Position numbers and translations under genes: made by a program. Shown here one piece after another: positions 1 through 6,809 of a DNA stretch of 13,722 bases. The DNA is taken from NCBI GenBank assembly GCA_041624375.1, contig JBFJVD010000050.1:1-13722 (forward strand), written 5' to 3'. This DNA is from JBFJVD01 sp041624375 (lineage in GTDB: Bacteria; Chloroflexota; Anaerolineae; Anaerolineales; E44-bin32). The notes beneath the pieces are model-generated. The model was given only the letters and a program-made list of their open reading frames with translations, did no database searches and had not been told where the DNA came from. Position 1 is the first letter of the stretch. Every line of letters starts with the position of its first letter.

Positions 1-1
1 A

Positions 2-259
2 GCGAATGACAGGGCCCCACTGATCGGAACCCCCACATTCGGCAAAGGATCGGTGCAGGCGATCCTCGAATTGAGCGATGGGTCGAGCCTGCATGTAACC
101 GTGGCGCGCTGGGTAACCCCCTTGAAAGTATTGCTCGACGGCCAGGGATTAACGCCCGATATCCCCGTGACGCCGGACGGCTCAAGCGGAGGGGATCCCT
201 GGTTGCAAGCCGCCGAAGCCTGGTTGGCCGACCAACGAGAGTTGGGGCGCGATGGCTGA
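2..259 (+). CDS. S41 family C-terminal processing peptidase, 3' end (5' truncated by window)
   Basis: The reading frame is open from the first bases of the window and ends at the TGA at 257-259, so only the last ~85 residues are present. It encodes the hallmark end of the S41 (CtpA/Prc) catalytic domain: RAPLIGTPTFGKGSVQ, where the Lys of FGKGSVQ is the catalytic lysine of the Ser-Lys dyad, then LELSDGSSLHVTVARWVTP and DGQGLTPDIPV, both typical of the family. The catalytic Ser and the PDZ domain would lie upstream, outside the window. The family trims or degrades proteins from the C-terminus in the cell envelope. A GTG lies at 53 but is inside the catalytic motif and is not the start. The 3' end overlaps smpB by 8 bases, suggesting cotranscription. 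Family assignment is firm; exact orthology is not. Confidence 0.9.
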   Translation, partial: ANDRAPLIGTPTFGKGSVQAILELSDGSSLHVTVARWVTPLKVLLDGQGLTPDIPVTPDGSSGGDPWLQAAEAWLADQRELGRDG

Positions 260-716
260 CGAGGGGCTTAAGGTCGTCGCCCGCAATCGCAAGGCGCAGC
301 ACGATTTCTTCCTTGAAGATCGTTTTGAGGCCGGCCTTGCCCTGCGCGGCACAGAGATCAAGTCGATTCGCGCCGGCCAGGTGAGCCTGCGGGAAGCCTA
401 CGTGCGCATTGAACATGGCGAGGCCTGGCTTATCGGAGCGCACATCGCGCCGTATGAAGCCGCCAGCCAGCAGAATCACGACCCGACCCGCCCGCGCAAG
501 CTGTTGCTGCACCGCTCGGAGATCGCCAAGCTTGAAGGCAAGACGACCCAACGCGGCTATACCATCGTGCCGACCCAGCTGTACCTGAAGCGTGGACTGG
601 CCAAGATTGAGATCGCCCTAGCCCGGGGCAAGCGGCAGTACGACAAGCGCCGGTCGATTGCCGAGCGCGATGCCGCCCGCGATATCGAACGGACCCTTTC
701 CCGGCGCCGGCGCTGA
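252..716 (+). CDS. smpB: SsrA-binding protein SmpB
   Basis: SmpB binds the tRNA-like part of tmRNA and delivers it to stalled ribosomes, where it occupies the decoding centre in place of an anticodon. The 154-residue product has the normal length and the family pattern: VVARNRKAQHDFFLEDRFEAGLALRGTEIKS at residues ~8-38 (NRKAxHDY-like and GTEIKSxR motifs), REAYVRI, the HDPTRPRKLLLH segment, and the LYLKRGLAKIEIALARGKRQYDKR signature. The basic tail (residues ~126-154, ending in SRRRR) is the part that enters the mRNA channel in known SmpB structures. It starts with ATG inside the end of the S41 protease gene and has only a weak GGGGCG ribosome site, consistent with translational coupling. Its partner ssrA lies 127 bases downstream. 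Confidence 0.97.
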   Translation: MADEGLKVVARNRKAQHDFFLEDRFEAGLALRGTEIKSIRAGQVSLREAYVRIEHGEAWLIGAHIAPYEAASQQNHDPTRPRKLLLHRSEIAKLEGKTTQRGYTIVPTQLYLKRGLAKIEIALARGKRQYDKRRSIAERDAARDIERTLSRRRR

Positions 717-804
717 TTGAACCCTGGATTCGCATAGCCTCGTCGCTTTTCGCGCTCGAACCCGTCGTGACCTCAGCAAGGCTTTGTGGCTATGCGCAAT
801 ACAC
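717..804 (+). repeat. Spaced inverted repeat between smpB and the ssrA promoter
   Basis: CGCATAGCC (731-739) recurs as its reverse complement GGCTATGCG (788-796), 48 bases apart, just upstream of the ssrA -35 box at 805. No gene is seen in this gap. The long spacing makes a simple terminator unlikely; it might be a weak RNA stem ending the smpB message, or chance. Confidence 0.35.
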
Positions 805-833
805 TAGACAGCATTCACGCCTGTTGGTATACT
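805..833 (+). promoter_or_regulatory. Sigma-70-type promoter of ssrA, extended -10
   Basis: TAGACA at 805-810 (5 of 6 to TTGACA) is followed by an exact 17-base spacer and TATACT at 828-833 (5 of 6 to TATAAT). The -10 is preceded by TGG at 825-827, an extended -10 element. Transcription would start near 840, just before the mature tmRNA 5' end at 844. This is the best promoter in the window and shows that ssrA can be transcribed independently of smpB. Confidence 0.8.
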
Positions 834-843
834 TCGAGCAGAT

Positions 844-1247
844 GGGGATGAAAGGCTTCGACGGAGGTGGTTGGTCGAGAACTGCAAGCCGAGCGGCGCC
901 GATCTCGTAAAAGCAGCGCACCCTTTAAGTGCCAACCGCACTGACTATGCGGCGCTTCCTCTCGCGGCCTAAACCCCGCTAGAGAAACGCCCCGGCCCTC
1001 CTCGCTGAGGGCCCGCCCGCCAGGAACCCCCTCGACCGGTTCCCGACCGGGCGACGCTGAGGTCGAGGTGCCGTGTTGGACGCCGCTAAAGACACGAAAG
1101 ACGGGGCTCTCGGGTCCCAGCGGCTAATCGGATGGACACCCTGCCGGTCGGGGGCCAGCCGGTGAAATCGAAATAGCCCGGCTATGCTTGTAGACGTTCT
1201 CAGACTTAAGCTTTCGGACGCGGGTTCGAATCCCGCCATCTCCACCA
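844..1247 (+). ncRNA. ssrA: Transfer-messenger RNA (tmRNA)
   Basis: tmRNA rescues stalled ribosomes and encodes a degradation tag. The 5' end GGGGATG (844-850) pairs over 7 positions with CATCTCC (1237-1243), one pair being G-U, to form the acceptor stem; it is followed by A and an encoded CCA (1245-1247). The T arm is GCGGG-TTCGAAT-CCCGC (1220-1236). The 5' part contains the conserved GGCTTCGACGG. Helix P2 is visible: 877-889 pairs with 1186-1201, with a 3-base bulge. The tag reading frame is 931-972: ANRTDYAALPLAA then TAA, with the usual Ala start and LAA ending. Length is about 404 nt, slightly long for a one-piece tmRNA. Pseudoknots PK2-PK4 in 980-1180 were not resolved by eye. Confidence 0.95.
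931..972 (+). other. tmRNA proteolysis-tag reading frame (ANRTDYAALPLAA)
   Basis: The resume codon is GCC (931-933), followed by 12 further codons and a TAA stop at 970-972. The tag is 13 residues and ends in Leu-Ala-Ala, the C-terminal signal recognised by ClpXP- and Tsp-type proteases in characterised bacteria. The resume codon itself is an inference from the family pattern (AN- start, -LAA end); no other frame in this part of the RNA gives such a tag. Confidence 0.85.
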
Positions 1248-1252
1248 AAAAC

Positions 1253-1280
1253 AAGCACCCTCCCGCATGGGAGGGTGCTT
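1253..1280. terminator. Bidirectional intrinsic terminator between ssrA and the FHA gene
   Basis: A perfect 12-base-pair stem, AAGCACCCTCCC (1253-1264) and GGGAGGGTGCTT (1269-1280), encloses a GCAT loop. Read on the minus strand it is followed by GTTTTTGG, a reasonable U-tract, and it lies 19 bases past the stop of the FHA/winged-helix gene. Read on the plus strand it starts 6 bases after the tmRNA CCA end, but the tail is weaker (TTTGATC). It therefore probably ends both convergent transcripts. Confidence 0.85.
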
Positions 1281-1298
1281 TGATCTGAGATCGAAAGC

Positions 1299-1985
1299 TC
1301 ACGACATCAAGGGATTGTCGAGTCGGAATCCGTGGCCGCGCACGGTCACAATGTAGGCGTGCTCAGGATCGGATTCATGCAGGCGGTCGCGCAGCCGTCG
1401 CACCAGCGCGTCGATGGCTTGTTCAGAGACTCCGGCGCCAAGCGAATCCGGCCAAACCTCATCGATGATTTCATCCCGCGAAACCACCCGATCACCGTTG
1501 TCGTAGAGCAGTTCCAGCAGCCGGTATTGTGGCGGGGAAAGCGGCGGTTCGATCTCGCTCTCCCCCACCCAGATGCGGTGGGATTTGCGGTCCATGCGCA
1601 GGCGTCCGAGGCCGAGCTCTGCGGCATCCGCCATTGAAAGCGGCAGCGTCGCTTCATTGCCGATAAAGGTCAGCTTAAGCGCCAGGGCGATCTGGATGAT
1701 GTCGCCATCCTGCAGACGCACTTCCTCGCTTACCTTGGTGCCATTCAAGTGGGTGCCGTTCTTGCTGTGCAGGTCCGCCAGGAAGAGCCCGGTTGAGCGG
1801 CGCTCGATGCGCGCATGATGGCGCGAAACCTGCCGATCGGGGACCACCAGTTGGCAATCCGGCGCCCGACCAATCAGGAACTCCGGCTGGTCCAGAGACC
1901 AGCGTTTGCCGCGCAGCTCTCCGGTGTCGGCGATCAACACCGGAACCTCATCGACGCCCTCCGAGAGACGGGCACCGTGTGCCAT
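1299..1985 (-). CDS. FHA domain / winged-helix DNA-binding regulator
   Basis: The 228-residue product joins an N-terminal FHA domain (~residues 36-108: IGR at 38-40, SRHHA at 54-58, SKNGTHLNG at 74-82) to a C-terminal OmpR-type winged-helix domain (~125-225; LSPPQYRLLELL, SRDEIIDEVWP, VSEQAIDALVRRLRDRL, VRGHGFRL). FHA domains bind phosphothreonine peptides and the winged helix binds DNA, so the protein is inferred to be a transcription regulator controlled by Ser/Thr phosphorylation. It has no receiver domain, signal peptide or membrane segment and should be cytoplasmic. The ATG start is preceded on the minus strand by AGGTGA at suitable distance. It is divergent from a Ser/Thr kinase gene. 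It is reminiscent of mycobacterial EmbR but has the reverse domain order and no BTAD domain. Domains are clear; target genes are unknown. Confidence 0.92.
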   Translation of the reverse strand: MAHGARLSEGVDEVPVLIADTGELRGKRWSLDQPEFLIGRAPDCQLVVPDRQVSRHHARIERRSTGLFLADLHSKNGTHLNGTKVSEEVRLQDGDIIQIALALKLTFIGNEATLPLSMADAAELGLGRLRMDRKSHRIWVGESEIEPPLSPPQYRLLELLYDNGDRVVSRDEIIDEVWPDSLGAGVSEQAIDALVRRLRDRLHESDPEHAYIVTVRGHGFRLDNPLMS

Positions 1986-2115
1986 CCTTAATCACCTGCC
2001 TTGATGCTGGAAAAGGGTAGTGTGAGTATAATCCAATTCAGTTCGATGTGATCAGAACAAGAGTGAGAGACGGGTCACGCCGAGACACCGTCCTCAAGGG
2101 CAGACCAAGTCGCAC
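1986..2115. promoter_or_regulatory. Divergent promoter region between FHA regulator and kinase genes
   Basis: This 130-base intergenic stretch must hold the start signals of both divergent genes. On the plus strand there is a perfect TATAAT at 2027-2032, but the nearest -35-like box (TTGATG, 2001-2006) has a long 20-base spacer. On the minus strand the overlapping TATACT (2030 to 2025) has ATCACA at 2052-2047 with a 16-base spacer. The two -10 candidates overlap, so initiation in the two directions could be mutually exclusive. Both assignments are tentative. Confidence 0.35.
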
Positions 2116-3141
2116 ATGGCGGGAGAGAAGAGAGGCCGGGTTCTGGATTCGGCCGCCCAAATCGACAAGGGTTTCATCCTTCGCGAACGTTATCACGTCC
2201 GTGAGATCATCGGGCGCGGGGGGATGGGCTCCATCTACCTGGCCGAAGATGAACGGCTCCCCGGTCGTCTCTGCGCCATCAAAGAGATCGGCCAGGAAGC
2301 GGCTCTCCCCGATCCGATTCGCGATCAAGCGCGCGAGCAATTCTACCGTGAGGCCTCGGTGCTGGCGCGACTTGACCACCCGAACCTTCCCAAGGTCTCC
2401 GATTACTTCACCGAAGCGAGCCGCGACTTCCTCGTCATGGACTACGTCCCCGGCGAAGATTTGAAGCACCTGATGGACGAAGCCCGACGGAAGGCGGAAT
2501 TCCTCCCACAGAGCGAAGTCCTCACGTGGGCCGAGCAGCTTGGTGACGCGCTGGCCTACCTCCACCGCCAGGAGCCGCCTGTCATTCACCGGGACATCAA
2601 ACCGAGCAACCTCAAGGTCACCCCGTCCGGCTTGCTCAAGTTGGTCGACTTCGGGCTGGTCAAACAAATGCTGCCGGACGAACTCACGATCACCGTGATT
2701 CAGGGGCGGGGAACTGCACTCTACACCCCGCTCGAACAGTATGGCGGCGATACGGGACATACCGGTCCCCGGACCGACATCTACGCGTTCGCCGCCACCC
2801 TCTATCACCTGCTCACCAATCAACCGCCTTCAGAAGCAAAGCAGCGGTTCCTGCGCGCCGATTCGCTTCGACCGCCGCGCGAGCTCAATCCGTCGATCGA
2901 TCCGCATGTCGAACGGGCGATTCTATGGGCGATGTCGCTGCATCCGGATGAGCGGCCGCCGACTATCGACGCCTTCTGCGACGCCCTCCTGCGCGGCCAA
3001 ACACGACGCAACCAGGAGACCCGTCCGCACTCGGTGCCCCCAGCAAGCCTCGACTACTGGCTTCCTTCGCGTGTCGAGGGCGCGCTGGCCGCATTCGCCG
3101 GATTGTTGGCCCTGATGGCGCTTCTCGCCTCTCTCCGATAG
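2116..3141 (+). CDS. Ser/Thr protein kinase with C-terminal membrane anchor
   Basis: A 341-residue Hanks-type kinase with all key residues: glycine loop IGRGGMGSIYLA (~32-43), ATP-binding Lys56 in CAIKEI, helix-C Glu79, catalytic loop HRDIKPSN (158-165; Asp160, Lys162, Asn165), metal-binding DFG (178-180), and GTALYTPLEQY as the activation-segment end (the usual GTxxYxAPE is altered to YTPLE). After a ~30-residue linker the protein ends in one hydrophobic segment (~320-341, GALAAFAGLLALMALLASLR), so the kinase domain should face the cytoplasm with almost nothing outside. The ATG at 2116 has only a weak upstream AAGGGC, but no in-frame start was seen back to about 2050 and residue 1 lies ~25 residues before the kinase domain. 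It is divergent from the FHA regulator and ends one base from the convergent GH3-like gene. Substrate unknown. Confidence 0.93.
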   Translation: MAGEKRGRVLDSAAQIDKGFILRERYHVREIIGRGGMGSIYLAEDERLPGRLCAIKEIGQEAALPDPIRDQAREQFYREASVLARLDHPNLPKVSDYFTEASRDFLVMDYVPGEDLKHLMDEARRKAEFLPQSEVLTWAEQLGDALAYLHRQEPPVIHRDIKPSNLKVTPSGLLKLVDFGLVKQMLPDELTITVIQGRGTALYTPLEQYGGDTGHTGPRTDIYAFAATLYHLLTNQPPSEAKQRFLRADSLRPPRELNPSIDPHVERAILWAMSLHPDERPPTIDAFCDALLRGQTRRNQETRPHSVPPASLDYWLPSRVEGALAAFAGLLALMALLASLR

Positions 3142-3142
3142 T

Positions 3143-5947
3143 TCACCCGCGGCGCTCGAGCAATGCGGCGATCGCGAAGGCTGCGGCGCATCCCGCCACT
3201 GCGAGGAGAAGCGCCGACCATGCCCCCAATAGTCCGTGGAACCAGCCGGCGCCCGGCAGACCGAACGCGAGGTAGTTGTAGCCGATCAATCCGCCGATCA
3301 AGGTGATCCACACCCGCCGGATCAGCCGCCGGTGCGACCTTCCCTCATTGGCCAGGCGCCAATAGCTCCCACCTGTCACAAAGGCAATTCCAATCAGGCC
3401 CAAGATGAGATCCGCAATTCCGATCTGGCCTGCGGAGGCATCGGACTCGCCAGGGCTTCCCCCATTTGAAGCCGCTGCTGTCGGCGTGGCCTCGACAGGG
3501 GTTGGGGTCGGCTGCGCGGTCGAGGTCGGAGCTGGCGTCGGTGCGATCCGGGTCACAAAGGCTTCGATCCCTTCCTGCACGTTCAACTGAACGATCTCGG
3601 AAACCTGAGCGGAGCCGCTCTGGGCCCGGATGCTGAGCAATCCAAAGCGCTCCAAGACAAGGGTCGTCACAGCAGACCCGTTGGCGGTAAACGCTTTGAT
3701 CTCCAGCGTGGTCGCCGAAGACTCCCCCTGGAAACTCAGGATGAACTCCACCGGCGTTCCATCCGGCACCGGGTGACTGTTGTGATCCAGGATGACTCCC
3801 GTCTGAAGCTGGATCGAATCCCCAACGGTGAAGCCTTCTTCGTCACTGAAAGGAGCGGATCCTTCAGCCGGCAACACCTCGAGCGTGATCACTTGAGAGG
3901 GATTGGGACCGGTGGCCTTGCTGAGGTCATACCCGATTCCGGGAATGCTCACCGGCGCCGAGCCTGGTGCAATGAGCTCCTGGAACAGCAGTCTCGCCGC
4001 CACCTCGACGAAGGGCTCCGCCTTTGAGTACAGGGCGAAGAGGACGTCGAGCTTGCTGATTTCGGTCGCATCAAAGTCGTAAGGTACGTCGAAGGCGAAA
4101 ACAACCACCTTCTTGTCGCGGGCGATATCGGGCCGGCGATCGAGCAGCAGCCGCAGCGCATTCGAGCCGTATTGTGCGTCCCCGCTATTCAAGATGGAGA
4201 AGATGATCCAATCGGCGGTGCGCAGAGCGTCCTCGACCTCCTCCGGCGGAAGCAGCGGGGGGACCTGGAGCGTGGTTGGCGGCTCTCCCAGGAAGTTGGC
4301 CAGATCTGCCATGCGATAGGAGGTCAGATTCCATTCCCCGACCTGACCCGCTGCGCGCGAACCATAGAGGGTGAGGATCCGGTTCTCCAAATCTCGCTGA
4401 CCAAGTTGGAAATCCGGCACACAATTGGTGCACTGCCGGTCGGTGCGCAAGTCGGTGAAGAAGACGATCTTCTGATCGATCTGGGGCGCACCGCCGAGGC
4501 GCTCTTCAATTTCTGCGGCCGATGGGCTGATCAGCGTCGCCGCCCGTCTAGCAACGTCAAAGGTGAATTCGCCGCCATCGCCAATCACTTCGAGTGCCGA
4601 AAGCGGAGGAAGAACGCGCGCCAGCGAGAATTCGCCACCATAGAGGCGTAGCTTCATCTGAAGGATGCGCAGGACGGATTGATCGACTTGCTGGGCGAAG
4701 ACTGGATCTTCGCGGTACTTCTGGGCAAAGAAGGCGAGCGTTGAGCGAATGGTGGTCACTTCATCAGGATCTTCGCCTGCCTGGAAGTTCGAGAGATAGA
4801 GGAGATCGTTGCCAGCCAGGAAGGCATCCCGGGCCACGAGGTGGGCTCGAAACGTGAGCTCAAGCGGATCACGGAACCGGCGGATCGCTCGCGAGCCGAG
4901 CGAATCGGTCATCATCACGCCCCCACCCTGGCGCCAGAGCGGAAGCGGTTCGAGACTCATCAGCAGATCCAGCGCATCGCGATCCAGACTGATTGGCCTC
5001 GTCGTGTCCCGGATGTTCCCCTGCAACCCCTGATATCGAATGTGCGAGGTCAGAAACCCATCGACGATTCCAGCGTTCTCCCCCGGCGCTCCACCCGCGA
5101 CCGAAAAGAATGGGGCCAGCTCAATTTGCCTCAATTGATCGAGGGACCGCCGAACGGTAGGCACTTCCTCTTCGAGCGGCCGGTCACTGCTGCCAATTCC
5201 TGGGAAGTGCTTTGCGAAGACGGCCAGCCGGCCACCTGAACCCCCATGAACTCCTTCAATGTAGGCCGCGCCCAGCAGACTGACCCAATATGGATCCCCG
5301 CCGAAGGTGCGAACGCCAAGCTCGCCAGATCCTCCGAGGCGCGGATCTTCGAGAACATCCAGAGACGGCCCGATCAGCAGGTTGATCCCGATGGCTTCCA
5401 GCTCGCGTCCAAGAATTTCTCCCGCCCCGCGGGCCAGCTCGGGATCCCAGGTGGCGCCGAGAGCCATCGGCGATGGGAGCTCGGTGAGCTCGGCCAGGAT
5501 CTGGGATCCTGGGGCCCCATTTCCCTCCTGGCTGAGGCCGATGAGGAGCGGGACAAATGCCTGCTGCGGCGAATCGGCAGGAGGCTCCTCTTCCGCTCCG
5601 GAGTCGAAGCTTGAATCAAATTCGGATTGTTGGAGAAGCTCGATGAGCTGGCGTGCAGAGGCAGCAGTATCCGGCGCGTCGACGAAGTTGTCGCTGCGCC
5701 GCTGCAGAACGACGCCCCCGATGTGATGTTCCTGAATCAGACTGAAGATCGGGTGATCACGCGCCGGATTGCTGCCGCGGAATGTCACAAGGAAGAGCTG
5801 GCCTATTCGTTCCTCCGGAGTCATCGACGCCAACAGCGCGGAGGGGTCGACGCCCTGCGGGAGCGGAGCGGAGCCAGCTGTCCCCACTTGAGGCATAGCA
5901 ATGGTGAGAATGAGCAGTGCCGTAAGCCATACCCTGCGCATGGGCAT
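3143..5947 (-). CDS. Exported GH3-like glycosidase-fold protein with Ig-like domain and C-terminal membrane segments
   Basis: The 934-residue product (numbering from ATG at 5947) has a signal peptide (MPMRRVWLTALLILTIAMPQVGTAG), then a glycoside hydrolase family 3 N-terminal barrel: PEERIGQLFLV, LLIGPSLDVLEDPR, FAKHFPGIG (Lys246-His247) and VMMTDSLG, whose Asp348 aligns with the GH3 nucleophile. A second half (~450-670) could be a degenerate GH3 C-terminal domain. Residues ~690-795 look like a bacterial Ig-like fold (GTPVEF). A Pro/Thr linker (~801-830) and three hydrophobic segments (~845-860, 878-897, 905-930) follow. The NagZ-type His/Asp dyad is not conserved, so activity is uncertain. 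An earlier in-frame start at 6088 exists, but it would overlap the upstream gene by 116 bases and bury the signal peptide. The chosen start lies 25 bases after that gene; Shine-Dalgarno is weak. Likely role is envelope or glycan-related. Confidence 0.85.
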   Translation of the reverse strand: MPMRRVWLTALLILTIAMPQVGTAGSAPLPQGVDPSALLASMTPEERIGQLFLVTFRGSNPARDHPIFSLIQEHHIGGVVLQRRSDNFVDAPDTAASARQLIELLQQSEFDSSFDSGAEEEPPADSPQQAFVPLLIGLSQEGNGAPGSQILAELTELPSPMALGATWDPELARGAGEILGRELEAIGINLLIGPSLDVLEDPRLGGSGELGVRTFGGDPYWVSLLGAAYIEGVHGGSGGRLAVFAKHFPGIGSSDRPLEEEVPTVRRSLDQLRQIELAPFFSVAGGAPGENAGIVDGFLTSHIRYQGLQGNIRDTTRPISLDRDALDLLMSLEPLPLWRQGGGVMMTDSLGSRAIRRFRDPLELTFRAHLVARDAFLAGNDLLYLSNFQAGEDPDEVTTIRSTLAFFAQKYREDPVFAQQVDQSVLRILQMKLRLYGGEFSLARVLPPLSALEVIGDGGEFTFDVARRAATLISPSAAEIEERLGGAPQIDQKIVFFTDLRTDRQCTNCVPDFQLGQRDLENRILTLYGSRAAGQVGEWNLTSYRMADLANFLGEPPTTLQVPPLLPPEEVEDALRTADWIIFSILNSGDAQYGSNALRLLLDRRPDIARDKKVVVFAFDVPYDFDATEISKLDVLFALYSKAEPFVEVAARLLFQELIAPGSAPVSIPGIGYDLSKATGPNPSQVITLEVLPAEGSAPFSDEEGFTVGDSIQLQTGVILDHNSHPVPDGTPVEFILSFQGESSATTLEIKAFTANGSAVTTLVLERFGLLSIRAQSGSAQVSEIVQLNVQEGIEAFVTRIAPTPAPTSTAQPTPTPVEATPTAAASNGGSPGESDASAGQIGIADLILGLIGIAFVTGGSYWRLANEGRSHRRLIRRVWITLIGGLIGYNYLAFGLPGAGWFHGLLGAWSALLLAVAGCAAAFAIAALLERRG

Positions 5948-5972
5948 CAGTATACCGTTGGGCCAAGTACGC

Positions 5973-6809
5973 TCACAAGACTCGCTCGGGGAGTCTCGCT
6001 TCTTCCTCAAGGATTCGCTGCAGTTCCTGCCGGCGAGCGCGCCCGCTGTAGAGCTCGAGCGTTCGGATACCCAGGGGATCAACCTCATCCTTCAGGATCC
6101 GGCGTTCGTCTTCAGTCGGCGGACGGGATGTGCCGATCTTCGCAGCCCGTTCGAATTCGAAACCCGTCCGCTTCACGACGTGATCGATATCAACCCCAGG
6201 GTGTAGATGCGTGAGACGCATCTTGCCATCTACGAAGTCGAACTGCCCGAGATCGCTCACGAGGTACTTGGGTCCTTCGCCGTAGCGCCGCGCAGGATCA
6301 TGGCCAAGCCCCGATTTGTAGTCGATCTCGTTGACGAAGGTGACCGGGGAATGACGAGGTACGTAGAGATGGATATCCGAGAAGACCGGCGTGACGTCCG
6401 GAATCCCACCCGATCCGGGCAGTCGAAGCCGAGGTCGCCTCGGGTCGGACCCGAAGGCGAGGTTGTTGAAGTTCCCATGCAGGTCTACTTGGCCGGGTCG
6501 AAAGAACTCCATGGGCCGAATGCGGGGCAGCAGCTCCGCCGCTGCTCGCGCGAATCCGAATTGTTTGAGGGAGCGATCGAGCCAGAGAGATTCAATTCTG
6601 CCCAGCGCCAGCGGAGCACCGGTTCGGGAAACCGACTGCCCGATTGCTGAGGCGAAATGGAGATTGGGCGCATGTGTCTTCCATGCCAGCAGGTAGCCAG
6701 CAGCCACAAGCGGTGTGGCGAGCCCTTGTGCCACCACCTCGCCGTCGCGAACCTGCCTGGCGATGCAAATACAGATGAGATCCGCGACTTCTGAGACACT
6801 GCGCTTCAC
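5973..6809 (-). CDS. CoA-transferase family I, beta-subunit-like protein
   Basis: The 278-residue product matches the beta-subunit pattern of glutaconate CoA-transferase/IpdB-like proteins: RDGEVVAQGLATPLVAAGYLLAWKTHAPNL (~22-50), QVDLHGNFNNLAFG (~107-120), RLRLPGSGGIPD (~127-138), DYKSGLGH (~163-170), KYLVSDLGQFDFVDGKMRLTHLHPGVDIDHV (~181-211) and a DPLGIRTLELY tail. Active enzymes of this class are alpha/beta complexes that move CoA between acids, or, in IpdAB, open a steroid ring intermediate. At the position where classical transferases have the catalytic Glu (E-S-G or similar), this protein reads FASA (52-55), so simple transferase activity is doubtful. No alpha subunit lies next to it in the window. 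Its start overlaps the stop of the upstream PLP-enzyme gene by 4 bases, giving translational coupling. Family is fairly certain; substrate is unknown. Confidence 0.85.
   Translation of the reverse strand: MKRSVSEVADLICICIARQVRDGEVVAQGLATPLVAAGYLLAWKTHAPNLHFASAIGQSVSRTGAPLALGRIESLWLDRSLKQFGFARAAAELLPRIRPMEFFRPGQVDLHGNFNNLAFGSDPRRPRLRLPGSGGIPDVTPVFSDIHLYVPRHSPVTFVNEIDYKSGLGHDPARRYGEGPKYLVSDLGQFDFVDGKMRLTHLHPGVDIDHVVKRTGFEFERAAKIGTSRPPTEDERRILKDEVDPLGIRTLELYSGRARRQELQRILEEEARLPERVL

Noticed and set aside
979..1302. 107-codon minus-strand open frame
   Set aside because: It lies over the tmRNA gene and its terminator, whose acceptor stem, T arm, P2 helix and tag are all present; the frame is a by-product of RNA structure and GC content.
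2038..2823. 261-codon minus-strand open frame antisense to the kinase gene
   Set aside because: Shadow of a kinase with every catalytic motif intact; its product shows no recognisable domain.
3450..3550. Repeat-like GC-rich tract
   Set aside because: It encodes the Pro/Thr-rich linker of the GH3-like protein and shows no regular DNA repeat unit.
5948..6088. N-terminal extension of the GH3-like frame
   Set aside because: It overlaps the end of the CoA-transferase-like gene by 116 bases and would place a clear signal peptide internally; ATG 5947 is preferred.
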